Shown here: positions 1-10,480 of the stretch, in pieces
Layout: each line of letters opens with the position of its first letter
Numbering within the stretch: position 1 is the first letter of the stretch
Assembly (NCBI GenBank): GCA_034509495.1
Contig: CM067521.1
Coordinates: 16,398,704-16,462,703, forward strand
Reading direction: 5' to 3'
Length of the DNA stretch: 64,000 nt
Source: Acestrorhynchus altus
Taxonomy: Eukaryota > Chordata > Actinopteri > Characiformes > Acestrorhynchidae
The notes under the pieces: model-generated
Databases searched by the model: none
Told to the model about the DNA's origin: nothing
Seen by the model: the letters and a program-made list of their open reading frames with translations, nothing else
Translations under genes and position numbers: made by a program

Positions 1-889
1 AGTCGGTACCTTCATGGGTATCAACTGAATTATGTTGGTACTTCCAAGTATAGATGAGATGGTGGCAATTTTCTGTTCAACTTAATACACAGTCAGGGCA
101 ATATTGAGCCAAAGGTGGTTACAGTGGATAAGATTTTCCAAACTTGATGCAGAAAACACAAAGCTAGCAACAATTCTAACTTGAGCAAACAAGTCGTCAG
201 AAATTTAAAGTCAACAATGTACATATAATTCCAAAATGCACCTCAAGAATTTTGTGCCATTTTTTTATTCTTTGTATAAATATTTATATATTTTTAGGTT
301 GCATCAGTTATTTGTGCATATGCATGAAAGTCAACCTATATTTAGTAGCAAAAGGTCATTGGCTGTTCCAAATATTGGCCACTTCAGGGTTTTGTTCGAT
401 TCCTCTCTCACTTGCCAATCAATTGGAAATGAGGGCAAGTAGGTGTCACTCCCAAGTGCCCAAAACGTTTTGGATTGGCTGATGATGGTTGTCCCAGTGT
501 TACAGGTATGATTTTCTGAAATTACGTTTCTTAAATGTCATCAGTCTGTCCATTCAACTGGCCAAAGCTACTGTAAAGTGTGTAAAACTGTGTCTTGATG
601 AAGCAAATTAAAAATTACATCACTAGCCTGATACACACTGAGAGCACATCACTCAGCCCATTAAAGTGTGTATCAGAACACAGCAGAACAAACACTTCAG
701 TTTTTCAACAATACAATGGCCTATGTTTGTATGACAGTGGTGATTTATTTATTGAGCGTGGTCACACATTGATGGTGATATCACTCTGGTGCATAAAATG
801 TTCTAAATTAATAATAAAATGTTGAAATTGAGAATATTGTTTTAAATGGTTGAAATAATTCCAGGTGCTTTTTCCAGTATTGTCTTAAA
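1..889. other. Unassigned non-coding DNA
   Basis: AT-rich sequence with no recognisable gene or repeat apart from positions 10-53, which are listed separately. The short open frames here show no domain or codon pattern that suggests coding. Confidence 0.6.
10..53 (-). repeat. Dispersed repeat fragment, inverted partner of 9691-9743
   Basis: The reverse complement of this stretch aligns well with 9691-9743. Shared blocks include ATACTTGG, TAATTCAGTTGAT and AAGGTA. Two diverged copies in opposite orientation 9.6 kb apart indicate a dispersed repeat that I cannot name. Confidence 0.5.
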
Positions 890-1001
890 TCTGATGCTCT
901 CAGGACTGAATGCAATCAAATCCTCCTCACAGTGATGTAGTAAAATCAGATGACAGAAACCTGTTACTGCAGCAAAATGAGACCAACAGTGTATAAATAC
1001 A
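890..1001 (+). mobile_element. Family A Tc1-derived element, 3' fragment
   Basis: This carries the decayed 3' portion of the short Tc1-derived family seen better at 3924-4217. Landmarks are the stretch CTGAATGCAATCAAATCCT and then CTGTTACTGCAGCAAA, which in intact Tc1-like transposase genes encode the extreme C-terminus. The 5' half is not recognisable. Confidence 0.6.
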
Positions 1002-2539
1002 CTAAGCAGAAGTTTAAGATATCTGGTCAGTGTTTTATACAAACCTGTCCGGCACTACCATAAAGTTGTACGAAATTCTGCTAACACTCTTTAAAAGTAA
1101 ACAGTGCCCACTGATGACTCATGTATGAACTCCTTCATCTGTTCCAGAACGGCCACATGATGTTTCTGTTTAAACGGGCTGATAATGATATCACTCTCAA
1201 AGTATGGCCGTTATGTTCCTGTTGGTTTCAGTAGGGATATTCTAACTTAACCAGAATCAAAGCACAATAAGACCACGTGAATTAGAGTCAGTGAGGTCAT
1301 ATATGATGGGGGTCTGCAAACTATGGCCCACACAGAATTTTTATATCACTTTCAGCACCTTCTGTTTGGCACGTGTGCTCTGAATTATCCCCGCCAGATG
1401 TCAGTCAGAATGTCACCACTGGCCACACATTTTGACCTTGGCTTGAAGGAAGTACACAGAAAAAACATCAGCAGAAATGTCCATGTTTTAATGTAATTTG
1501 AGATTATATCAGTCAGAGAAATGGATGTCCAAATGTTCTTCTAATGAATGCATTCAGCTATTTTAAGTTGAGAAAATGACTGCAGCGATTTGGGAAAACA
1601 GTCTATATTAGGCTATATGTTGTATGTAAAGGAAACGGAAATAATCAATTTAGGGATGTTATGTTGAGTTTGGAACCCTCTGACAAAATGTTACAGCAAA
1701 TGTAATCCTCAACTTTTAGAACACTAGGCTAATTTTGTGGGGTGTTTTTTGTAATTTGATGTACTTTTATTTGCCACAAAAATTTGAAAAGTATTCATAG
1801 GAAATGTCACACTTACCAGATATTGTTATTTTCAGGAGATCCTCAAATTTGTCTTTATTTGAGATGTAAAAATGTAAATATTTGAATGACAAAAATGTTT
1901 TGATTAAAAATTTAGCCGATAAGGACTATAAAAGATCATGTAGAGTTACGACACCTACAAAGTGGCATATAAAGTGCAGAGCTCAGGCTGTAAGAATTAA
2001 AATTTTAAATATCTATTTTTGCTCATTTTAAGATCATTGCATAATTAATTCATTTAATTTCTATCTTCCTTTGACCTGTTTCGAGTGATTCATCTGGCAA
2101 AATATATGCCAGTGTAATAAAACTCATTCAGTAGATAAAATCACCTAAATACTTGACAATGTCAGAAATCATTTGAATAATCACAAAATAAATTTCAACA
2201 ATCTATACATGATAACGAAATCTAAGAGGACTTCACTTGCCATGATATCATTGTTTGCAGTGATGAAAGGCTTGTGTCCATGTTTGCTTCTGAGGACTGT
2301 TTTTGCTAAAACTTGTAAACCAAAAATATGAAGAACATTACATATGACAGGGACTGTTTTAGCAAGCAAGTCCCACAAGAAACGTTTGAGAACAAAAGTG
2401 CATCAGTAAACTAAATCTCAGAGAGCCATAAATTCCCCACCATAAGTTCACAGCACAGCAACCACCTCTGTGATAAATGTGCAGTGACACCAGTGTAAAG
2501 CTGTTCTGTTTTTGCCCCCACAGCCTCAAAAGATGTACT
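1002..2539. other. Unassigned AT-rich DNA
   Basis: No gene is visible. Apart from a possible transposon end at 1312-1442 I see no repeat family. Open frames are short and unsupported. Confidence 0.55.
1312..1442. repeat. Possible hAT-like terminal fragment
   Basis: The phrase GGGGTCTGCAAACTATGGCCCA resembles the terminal sequence of vertebrate hAT-type elements, which begin with CAGGGGT and run into AAACT and GGCCC. No matching inverted end was found nearby, so this is a weak call. Confidence 0.25.
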
Positions 2540-3180
2540 AAAAAGCCTGAGATGTGCCCCTCTAGGTTGCCTCCAGCCAGCTTTCTTTCCTGCTGAGATT
2601 TACACCAGCACCCTGAACGAGGCCTTGGCCCCAGCCAAATAAAAGGCATTCCATGTGGGTGTCAGCCTGTGCATGCATCTGTTTATGAGTGGCAGGGTTC
2701 GCGTAGTGCGTGTAGAATACAACAGGCCACAGACCGTTAGCACGGCGAGGATTTGTCATCTTTTGCCCAGTGACGGGCATCGACAACTTAACTGCGTTAC
2801 GGAGACTGTTTTTCCAAACGGGGCCTCGTGTGGAAAAGTAATTGAGTCTGTGGTTTAAGAGAGTCATCTTGGGAATTCCACCCCCCTCTTCTAAAACCCC
2901 TCTGCCTCCTCTCCCTTGGCGACACACTGGAGCTTTGTCCAACTCACGCAGCATCTCAGAGCACAGGGCAAAAAAAGCAACGTCCTTCTGCTGTAAAAGC
3001 AAGTTTACATGCAAAACAATATAAACAACCCTGTCTTCCCTCAAGAGATGTGCACCACTTTGTTTGGTCATTGCAAAAACAGAGCTGCTCGTTGGTGACC
3101 TTGGGTCAGCTGAGGTGGAATGCATTTAGATTGCAGTGACCCAAATCTCATCTCGGGCTTACCTCATTATTAATTGGCCA
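2540..3180. other. GC-richer unassigned block, regulatory candidate
   Basis: This stretch is visibly richer in G+C and CpG than its surroundings and contains no repeat I recognise. It holds the longest open frame of the window (minus strand 2562-3125, 187 codons), but that protein shows no domain, signal peptide or membrane segment, and open frames also occur here on the plus strand, as expected when GC content rises. Near its 3' edge it has a homeodomain-type core (ATTATTAATTGG). It may be conserved non-coding DNA; a taxon-restricted exon is less likely. Confidence 0.35.
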
Positions 3181-3923
3181 TGATGTGAATGACTCAAGGA
3201 TAAAGACTTGGCTTGAAGCACCATGCTGCACATTCAGCCCCCTATTCCAACACTGGTGGTGGATTTAGGTTATAAAGGAACCTGTCCTGGTTCCCTCATC
3301 CCACATTCTGTGCATCAGCATAAATGGATCTGGTCTATTAACAATTCATTTGTTACCCACTGATTGAGGTTATATACAGGGAAAAACTGTAAAATAACCC
3401 AAGTAGTACATAACTGACAGCTGTCCATCATACTGCTGGTGTGACTGACCAAGAAATCTGAGGTCAACGTAGCAGTGATATGAGGGCACCTGCAATGTGG
3501 TGTGATACTTATAATGGCCTTAGTGTAACAGTAGTGGGACAGTATGCCAGAGCAGAATTAGGTCAGTTATTAGATGGAGGACATGAAGCGTTATGAAATA
3601 TGAATTCCACTGGGTGGTGCAGGGTGGCTCAGGAAAACAACAGTAACAACAATAAACAAACAAAATAGTCAAACGCTCATTTTACTTAACCGTAATTAAA
3701 ACGATCCATGAATGACTCTTTTCAGGTACATAACAACAGTTCTTATCCTGTATTTAAAGGGATATATTTATGGAAAATCAGATTACATGATTGATCTGTC
3801 AGCCCCATTGCAGTTGATTGGCCAAAAAACATTACCTGTCCAAATTATGGTGAACGCCCCTTTTTTATTTGTTAAAGTTAGGTTTTATTAATTGTTAGTA
3901 GATTGTAGACACAAATCTGCAAA
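3181..3923. other. Unassigned non-coding DNA
   Basis: No gene or confident repeat seen. Short A-rich runs (3637-3666) are the only low-complexity sequence. Confidence 0.55.
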
Positions 3924-4217
3924 TGCACACACACAGTAGTACCTATAAAGGTACTACCAATAGAATAGGACTCTCTGGAGTGGACAAACATGAGCCTATC
4001 ATCACCATACTTAATGCCAGGCATGGACTAGAGGCATATAAAGCCCTCCCAGCATTGAGATGTAGAGCAGTGGAACTGTATTCTCTGGAAGATGTTGCTC
4101 CAGCCAGTGCTCTTGGGATGATTATCCAACACCCTGAACTCACTGATGCTTTTGGCACTGATTGCAATCAAATCCTCACTGCAATGCTCCAAAATCTAGT
4201 GAAAAGTCTAGTTCTCT
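3924..4217 (+). mobile_element. Family A short Tc1-derived element, near complete
   Basis: This is one of the best-preserved family A copies in the window. It runs from AATAGAATAGGACTCTCTGGA through CAGTGGAACTGTATTCTCTGGA to GATTGCAATCAAATCCTCACTGC. Its 3' part translates in the plus frame as LTDAFGTDCNQILTAML, which resembles the C-terminal end of Tc1-family transposases (LTNAL, then AAMFQHLV). The DDE core is absent, so it is a non-autonomous deletion derivative. Related copies lie at 890-1001, 5741-5953, 10481-10615, 26205-26290, 26401-26790, 41440-41740 and 54356-54618. Confidence 0.75.
3936..3957. other. Perfect 8-bp hairpin with TATAAA loop
   Basis: GTAGTACC (3936-3943) and GGTACTAC (3950-3957) are exact reverse complements around the six-base loop TATAAA. 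It sits at the 5' edge of the family A element and is probably part of its decayed end rather than an independent signal. Confidence 0.6.
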
Positions 4218-4252
4218 AGACTGTACAGCAGGGTCATTTGAATACATATGTA

Positions 4253-4680
4253 TTTAATACACATACAAAGTGCAGAGGAACTGATACATGTCCCTAAAGC
4301 TCTACCTACTGGTTATTTTAATTGGTTATCCTCTCAACCAATTGTGTTTGTTCTGCCTCAGTGGTAGTGCTGCCTCCATAACCATTTTGCGAAGTGATTT
4401 TGCACATGGCTTCTATGTTCCCATGCTGTTTTTTGAGAAACCAACACCATATGGAAAGAATTTCTTTAAAATGAACAAAATCTCAAACTGAATTGCACAC
4501 ATGCTGTGCACTAATTTTAATACACATATGAAGCTCAGAGGAACAGATACATGTCCTTAAAACTCTGCCTACTGGTTATTTTAATTGTTTATTATGATTT
4601 ATCTTAACCCATTGCATTTTTTCTGTCTCAGAGGTAGAACTGCCCCAGAACCATTTTGAGAATTTGCTTTTGCAGATATG
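4253..4680 (+). repeat. Tandem duplication, 263-bp period
   Basis: Two direct copies start at 4253 and 4516 with the shared opening TTTAATACACATA. They share TACATGTCC, then CTACTGGTTATTTTAATTG, then AACCATTTTG. The copies (4253 to about 4410 and 4516-4680) have diverged by substitutions and small indels, so the duplication is not recent. It directly follows the family A element. I do not know the unit from any named family. Confidence 0.75.
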
Positions 4681-5740
4681 AAACATTCACTTTTGTTGTT
4701 CAGAACATAAAAAACCCATAAGTGTGCAGAACACAAAATCATGAAATGGTGACCGCATGTCAAATAGAGAGTTGTCTAACCGACGGCTGAATTGAAATGA
4801 CTTTAGATCAGACTAATCATGCACTGTTTGGATGCTGCTATTTCTCAACATACAAAGTGCACTACATTGGGGAGAGGGAGATTAAAACCACAGATTAAAT
4901 CAAGGGTGCTGCTTTTTGGAAGATTGAAAGGTGAAAGGGTTCTTTGAAAATGAAACTTTTGGAGCGCTTCTACACAAAGCTTGGACGTACATTAACAGAG
5001 TTTGAAGTGTGTTTGAACAGATCTTTGATCCCACTTGGTGTATAAGCACCTTAAACCTTGATAAGAGTATTTCTTAGCAACATTAGCCTGGTATCTCAAA
5101 TTCTAAACTAAATAAGTAGTGTAAGGGCACCCAATGTTTGGCCAGTCCAAACAGATCCCCAGTTTTGCTCACTTGGGAGTTACGCCTGGTGTTTTTTCAG
5201 ATTTTCAACTTCTTGAACTCTTAGGCTAATTACGTGCTCATTTACCCTGAAGCATGTTATTCAGTGACTACTCTCCACTATTCATCAACTACTGTGAACC
5301 AACTGAACTGTTAAGTAGTTACGAGGCAAAGGAACTCAAAGGGGGTGGGTGGGTTGGGGGGGGATTTGAACCTACTGTCCCAGGGTTTAAGGATGTAATG
5401 CATACCGGGCAAGTGTCTCCTTCACATGCACAGTCCATCACTGGCTGCTAGTATTTAAGACCTGAAGGTTTTCTGTTGTGAAACTAGAGCCCATTGTCTG
5501 CTTTTTAAAAGGATGTTGACAAGTCCAGCCCCACTATGCATTTCAGCTGGAATGCTGCCCAGAGCCTCTGGTTAACATCTTAATAGGAAGCAGAACAGAG
5601 ACGGGCACTGAGTTTTCTTAAGAGAGGTGGTCTTGGAATGTGCTGCTCTGCTGTGCTGCCTGAATCTTAAGGATTATGACTGTCCGGAACTATCCAGACA
5701 CACCTTTTGAGGAGCATTTCCAAAAGAACAATACATTCAG
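4681..5740. other. Unassigned non-coding DNA
   Basis: No gene seen. The only structured part is a possible tRNA-like sequence at 5330-5420 on the minus strand. Confidence 0.55.
5330..5420 (-). repeat. Possible tRNA-derived SINE head
   Basis: On the minus strand the sequence contains a polymerase III B-box-like GGTTCAAATCC followed by a C-rich run, but no convincing A box. The plus strand has a G-rich run (5341-5363). It is a weak candidate for a decayed tRNA-derived SINE. Confidence 0.25.
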
Positions 5741-5953
5741 GAGCACATGTGCCTGATGCCAAGCATGAAGTGTGTTCTTTGGCATGAGGAGCTGAGCAGC
5801 ACAACATATCATTTGACCACACTAATGTGATTGCTGAATGCAATCAGATCCTCACAGTAAAGTTCCAACACTTGGTGCAAACCTCTCCAGAACAAGCTGT
5901 TACTGCAGCAAAGCTGGGAGAACTCCTATTGATATGCTTGATTTCTCAGTTTG
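5741..5953 (+). mobile_element. Family A Tc1-derived element, internally deleted copy
   Basis: Recognisable parts in order are GATGCCAAGCATGAAGTG, TGCTGAATGCAATCAGATCCT and GCTGTTACTGCAGCAAAG. These match the middle and C-terminal-coding end of the family A consensus as seen in sibling copies. The order is conserved but the body is shortened and heavily mutated. Confidence 0.6.
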
Positions 5954-6272
5954 GTTCAATTTGGTGTCTCAGATTCTGATACTTGCCCACTTTTCCTGTT
6001 TCAACACCTTCAAGAACTGAATGTTGACAAACATCAAATCAAGTCTAGGTCCAGTTTCCTTGCAGTGCCTACATAATCCAAAATATTAGAGGGCTGTGTG
6101 TTTCTAGGTAGTAAAGGGTTTGTTATGACAACTGTTTTTATAGAAAATATTACTGATATGAGTGTATTAGTAGAACTGTTTGGACAAAAACAACGCAAAC
6201 AGGTTCAGTATAAAATGTACAACAGCATTAATGTTTGTCACACAAAAATTCATATTGTACATAAAGATTCAT
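5954..6272. other. Unassigned non-coding DNA
   Basis: AT-rich and without a gene or named repeat. Confidence 0.55.
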
Positions 6273-6279
6273 TTCTTTT

Positions 6280-6339
<60 letters not shown>

Positions 6340-6340
6340 T
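6273..6340 (+). repeat. (CTTT)n microsatellite
   Basis: About fifteen uninterrupted CTTT units (6281-6340) follow a T-rich lead-in. The Phe/Leu/Ser-rich open frames across it are artefacts of the repeat. Confidence 0.98.
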
Positions 6341-6540
6341 AATTTGGCATAATTTGACCCTCTGGTTACCCAGGTTAAATCCTATGGGCATTAATTTTTT
6401 TACATGTCAGATACTTTTCAAATATTGTGTAATTTAATAATTTATTTATAATAAATAGTAATAATTAAATAATAATTAGTAATAATGTATTTCAAACAAT
6501 TGCAGAACACTTTCAAATATATTTTACAAATGCATTTAAC
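6341..6540. other. AT-rich spacer
   Basis: TAATAATTAAATAAT-type low-complexity sequence with no gene. Confidence 0.6.
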
Positions 6541-7186
6541 ATATATGATTTCCATATGGGAACATAGGGAACATATATCGCTGTCCATTCCCTGCAACAG
6601 CAAAGCAGCCCCATACCATGACACTTCTGCCTCCATGCTTCACAAGTGGTATGAGGTTCTTGTGCTCAAATGTTTGCACCAAACATGTCTTCTGTTACTG
6701 TGCCCAAATAATTCAACTTTGGTTTTATCTTTTCAAAGCACATTGTTCCAGAAGTCCTGGTCTTTTTCTAGGTGTCTTGCTCCCTGGAGGTCCCATAATG
6801 ATATTTTAGGATTTCTAAAATATACTTCTTGGACTAAACTTGCTAGGATGTTGGCAGTTGTTTTAAAAGTTGTAAATAACTTTCCAGACAGTAGAACGGC
6901 TGATTTCTAACTGTTTCCAGACTCATATGCATCTACAAATTTCTTTCTGAAGGCCTGATAGAGCTCACTTTAACTTTCAAGAGCAAACCAAACTAATGTC
7001 TGAGGTTTAAATGACAGCGTCCTCCAAAGTCCTCTCTAACAATGGTCTAATCGTTTGCAGCTGATGTGCTGCACCTGATTCTAATTTTAGGCAATATTAA
7101 GTACTCATTAATGTGGGGGTATTCTTTTTTTGTTCCCCACAAGATTGCATTTCTACTTATTTAACTATTATGTTTTACAAATTATA
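6541..7186 (-). mobile_element. Tc1-like transposon relic (Tc1-1)
   Basis: Read on the minus strand, roughly 6590-6655 encodes VKHGGRSVMVWGCFAVAG, the segment between the first and second catalytic aspartates of Tc1-family DDE transposases, which cut and paste DNA at TA sites. Downstream minus-strand sequence continues through the rest of the gene with stops and indels, so the element is dead. Its outer part is interrupted at 7187 by a short retroelement and resumes at 7365. An open frame of 141 codons on the opposite strand is a shadow. Confidence 0.75.
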
Positions 7187-7381
7187 ACTTGAACTTAGGG
7201 GGCCATTAGGGGGGTACGTTGTGCACTACTGGTGCCAGTCCCAAGCCTGGATAAATGGTGAGGGTTGCGTCAGGAAGGGCATCCGGCCAAAACTATAATG
7301 CAGACCATAAATATGATAAAGAGAGTACTCCCTAAAGAGAGTAGCCAAAAGAAGAAGAAGAAAAATGTTTTACAAATTATA
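7170..7381. repeat. 17-bp target-site duplication pair
   Basis: ATGTTTTACAAATTATA occurs at 7170-7186 and again, unchanged, at 7365-7381, exactly bracketing the 178-bp insert. A duplication of this length is typical of LINE-driven, target-primed retrotransposition. Confidence 0.9.
7187..7364 (+). mobile_element. Short retroelement with GAA-rich tail
   Basis: The body contains GGATAAATGGTGAGGGTTG and CGTCAGGAAGGGCATCCGGC, phrases I know from the 3' ends of fish LINEs and their SINE partners. It ends in a (GAAGAAGAAG)A-rich tail at 7350-7364. The 17-bp target duplication fixes its limits. It is 5' truncated and has no coding capacity. The exact LINE clade is not certain. Confidence 0.8.
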
Positions 7382-7890
7382 TTGAAAAGACGTTTCTTCA
7401 GTTTAATTTGTTTAATGTTGTTTATTTGACATCTGCAACAAAATACTGAAAATGATTCAATTCACAGACAAATGTCCTGACATTTTCCTTTAGAATATGC
7501 TGGTATAATTAATTCAGTACTTAATTCAGAGTTCATTGTTCAAAGAGCTGTCTGGTTATCCTGATTCTTATGCAGCAAAAGAGGGCCAGACCATGATACT
7601 ACCAACACCATACGTCACGATACATTCTTTATTTTTTTTTTTGCTGTAATGCTGGGACGTTTCTCAAAATGTAACACTTCTCATTTAAACCAAAATGATT
7701 TCTTTTGGTCTCATCCATCCACAAAGTGTTGTTGATATAGCCTTCAGGTTATTTATATATGGGATCTTTTGCAAACTGCAGATGGGCAGCAATGTTCTTT
7801 TTGGAGAGCAGTAGCTTTCTCCTTGCAACCCTGCTGTCCAGTGTTCTTTTGATGGTGGAGTCATGAGTGAGGCTGATTACATCTCTCTAC
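7382..7890 (-). mobile_element. Tc1-like transposon relic (Tc1-2), first part
   Basis: On the minus strand this encodes pieces of a Tc1-family transposase. Plus-strand landmarks are GTCCTGACATTTTCCTTTAGAA, CTGGTATAATTAATTCAG, TCATCCATCCACAAAGTG and GGAGAGCAGTAGCTTTCTCCTTGCAACCCTG. The same family is represented at 60851-61545. It breaks off near 7890 where retroelement tails have entered, and the terminal part reappears at 8519. Confidence 0.75.
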
Positions 7891-8160
7891 CTTTTCCAAG
7901 TCAGTGATGATCCATCATGGGCTGATGAATTGAGCTCCTCTGCCCCATCTGAGAAGGACCCCAAGCTCCCCAGTCACCACTCCACATTAGCGTCCCAGCT
8001 TTCAGCTATTGGACCTGGACTAGTTCCCCCCACTTCCTTAATTTCCCTGAAGGAACCCTCCCAAGGGATCAATAAAGTTCTATTCTATTCTATTCTATTC
8101 TATTCTATTCTATTCTATTCTATTCTATTCTATTCTATTCTATTCTATTCTATTCTATTC
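7891..8160 (+). mobile_element. Retroelement 3' tail ending in (TTCTA)n
   Basis: The sequence AATTTCCCTGAAGGAACCC, then GGGATCAATAAAGTTC, matches the general form of fish LINE 3' ends, in which GGGATCAATAAAGT precedes a short tandem tail. Here the tail has expanded to the (TTCTA)n microsatellite at 8078-8160. Nothing upstream resembles reverse transcriptase, so only the 3' end is present. Confidence 0.6.
8078..8160 (+). repeat. (TTCTA)n microsatellite
   Basis: About 16 perfect pentamer units, derived from the tandem tail of the preceding retroelement. Confidence 0.97.
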
Positions 8161-8519
8161 CCAGGACTAGTTGCCCACCTGCCATCACTATGTAGAAATT
8201 TACTGCTACTGTTAGTATTATGTCCACCATTGAACTAACAGTACTTCAGTACACCTGATTATTACAACAGACGTGTGGAGGTCCATTGTCCCAACAACGT
8301 GTGGAGGTCTAACTATGTATAAGTAGATTGACCAGAGGAGGAAGGGTCCCCTCTTGTGAGCCTGGTTCCTCTCAGTGTTTCTTTCTCCAGCTCTGAGGGA
8401 GTTTTTCCTAGCCACTGTCTTTGTTTGTGTGGTGTTCACCTCAGTTGTACATCAGTTGTAAAAAGTGCTATACAAATACATTTTGATTTGATGATTTGAT
8501 TTGATTTGATTTGATTTGA
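8161..8519 (+). mobile_element. Retroelement 3' end with (TTTGA)n tail
   Basis: Contains CCTGGTTCCTCTCAGTGTTTC, then GAGGGAGTTTTTCCTAGCCACTG, then GTAAAAAGTGCTATACAAATA, and finishes in (TTTGA)n at 8481-8519. This is a common fish retroelement 3' end, where GTAAAAAGCGCTATATAAATA leads into a pentamer tail. It is non-coding and lies inside the Tc1-2 relic. Confidence 0.7.
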
Positions 8520-8660
8520 ATGATTTTCCTCAATAAATAAATGACAGAGTGTAATATTTTGGTCTTGTTTGTATGATATGGTTCTTCTTGTGTACTTTTA
8601 GGACTTTTAGGACCTGTGTGAAAATCAGATCAGTAGTGTATTCACTTGACAGTTGCTTTT
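8519..8660 (-). mobile_element. Tc1-2 relic, terminal part
   Basis: GATTTTCCTCAATAAATAAATGA followed by ACTTTTAGGAC and TGTGTGAAAATCAGAT is the subterminal inverted repeat of the Tc1-2 family. The opposite end of another copy carries its reverse complement (ATTTATTGAGGAAAAT at about 60920-60936). It completes the element interrupted at 7890. Confidence 0.7.
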
Positions 8661-9261
8661 GAACTTGTATAAGTACACAAGACAAAAAAGTCAGAAGATA
8701 ATAGTGGCGATTATGCACTGAGTAAACACTTAAACATTCCACAATCAAGAGATCAGGTTAAATCATAACACACTCTGACTCCATTTAATCAGAAAAAAAC
8801 TTCATTGGGCAAGTCAGATCATATCATGGGACCAGTTCTATCTAATCACATGGATTATAACATTTGAATGCACTTACGCAACCAGGAATGCAGTGTGCTT
8901 GTAGAGAAATGAAGAAATAGAGGCCTTCAGTAAGAGTGAAGATATAATATTAATCTCCAGGAGTTAATATCACTGATCTTCTGTAGCAACCTACTGTTTA
9001 AACACAATTATGGGATTACATAGTAGTTCACAACAGAATTGATATGTTCACATTTAATTTCTGTTCTATATTGACGGATTCAAGTCTGCAAGTCTGCACT
9101 TCAGCCTTTTCCTTCTTGTTTTATAGTTTTAGGTCAAGAAAATGACAAAACTATGACAAATTAGCTATGATAATCCAGTTCAAAAACATTTCCTTATTCC
9201 ATATATATATATATATAAGACAGTGAACATTTAGAATTTAATTTTTTTTCACCCAGTTTTC
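8661..9261. other. Unassigned non-coding DNA with short (AT)n
   Basis: No gene is seen. A short (AT)n run lies at 9201-9217. Confidence 0.55.
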
Positions 9262-9475
9262 CCTACTGAACAGTCCAGGTCATGACCAGCTTTTGCTGGG
9301 AACCTGTTTCAGATCAGTGAAATCTTGTCTTTGATGGTCAAGATTGACCAAGATTGTAAAGCTGGTCATCTAGTATCTGGTCTATTAGAATTAAATACTT
9401 TACCAAGCTGGTCCCACTGGTTGACTATTTGGTCCACCTGGTCAATCAGTTTGGTCAAGCTGGCCATCATGGTAC
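9262..9475. repeat. Degenerate GGTCA/TGACC minisatellite, locus 1
   Basis: Irregularly spaced short motifs dominate: ATGACCAGC, GATGGTCAAGATTGACCAAG, AAGCTGGTC, ACCTGGTCAATCAGTTTGGTCAAGCTGG. The same vocabulary appears at 28216-28420, 54676-55015 and 55916-56056, so this is a dispersed, diverged minisatellite type rather than a single local array. Confidence 0.6.
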
Positions 9476-9690
9476 TGAACTGAGTGATGTTCTCTCAGTG
9501 TGTAAAGCTCTGCTTCTCCAAGAAGCTTGTTTAGCTTCACACATTGTATAGAAACTTTGGCAGAGTTTGAATTTTGATTGCTGCAAGCTTTATATTCTGT
9601 ATTATAAATATTACAGAGTGTTATTTGCATCACGTTTTGAAAAAGTAACAAGACATAAGACTAATTTCAGCTCACCCTTTCACCTTTCAC
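9476..9690. other. Spacer without recognised features
   Basis: No gene or repeat identified. Confidence 0.5.
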
Positions 9691-9743
9691 CTTTATTGTG
9701 AATTGATACTTGGTAGTACTGATGTAATTCAGTTGATGCCCTT
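9691..9743 (+). repeat. Dispersed repeat fragment, partner of 10-53
   Basis: Aligns with the reverse complement of 10-53, with shared ATACTTGG and TAATTCAGTTGAT. It abuts a family B MITE and may be part of a composite. Confidence 0.5.
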
Positions 9744-9884
9744 AAAGGTAACAATTTTGATACCAAACCCTACACAGGATACCTTCAGAGGTCTTGTGAA
9801 GTCCATACCTTGAATGGTCAGTGGGGGCACAAATGGGATCTACTCAGTATTAGGCAGGTGGTACTGGTACTGATTGGTCTATGT
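9744..9884 (+). mobile_element. Family B MITE, 3' end
   Basis: Contains CACAGGATACCTTCAGAGGTC and CAGTATTAGGCAGGTGGTAC, ending at TGATTGGTCTATGT. These correspond to the end of family B, best seen complete at 37320-37689 in the opposite orientation. Confidence 0.65.
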
Positions 9885-10480
9885 TTAATTGTAAAGATGG
9901 GATCCAGTATAATGGGTAAGCAATACTATGGATGGAAATATAGTAATCAATCTCATCTTCAGAGGAGCTTTATTTGTTGAAAAGCCCAAATAATAGTTTG
10001 TGTAAGAAGGCAACACTTACAGCAGCCACAATCAAGCATGGACATTATTAAACTGGTGTAAAAGCAATGGACCTTTGATTAATAAAAATCAAATGGGATA
10101 ACTCTCAGGTTTTCTCTTGTCTGAAACCTTCTGACTAAAAACATCTTCCTTCTAGTACTTTACTCCTGCTTCTAAGTACAATAGCAGCTTTTAGGGCATG
10201 TTCTAACCACCACAGTAATTTTAACTACGTACATCCTGCATGATTACACGTAAAGTCATATGATTTTTTTTATTTCCAGTATTAAACATAAGTGAGTCAC
10301 TTGATGCTCGAGGGCAAGTAATAGGTCTCCCACACTCAACACACAAGTCCTAGCATGAACAATAACATAACAGGTGTGGACAAGTTATAACTGCCATTTT
10401 AGAGTTAAAGGCAATATACTTGATTTTCAGTATGTTGGAATTGATTATTTTGGAGATTTTGATATTGTTTTTTAGATGAA
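9885..10480. other. Unassigned non-coding DNA
   Basis: No gene or repeat identified. Confidence 0.55.

Noticed and set aside
2562..3125. Protein-coding gene on the minus strand (187 codons)
   Set aside because: No known domain, no splice or promoter context, and competing frames on the other strand. Kept only as a finding about the block.
6485..6910. Protein-coding frame of 141 codons on the plus strand
   Set aside because: It is the antisense shadow of a minus-strand Tc1 transposase relic.
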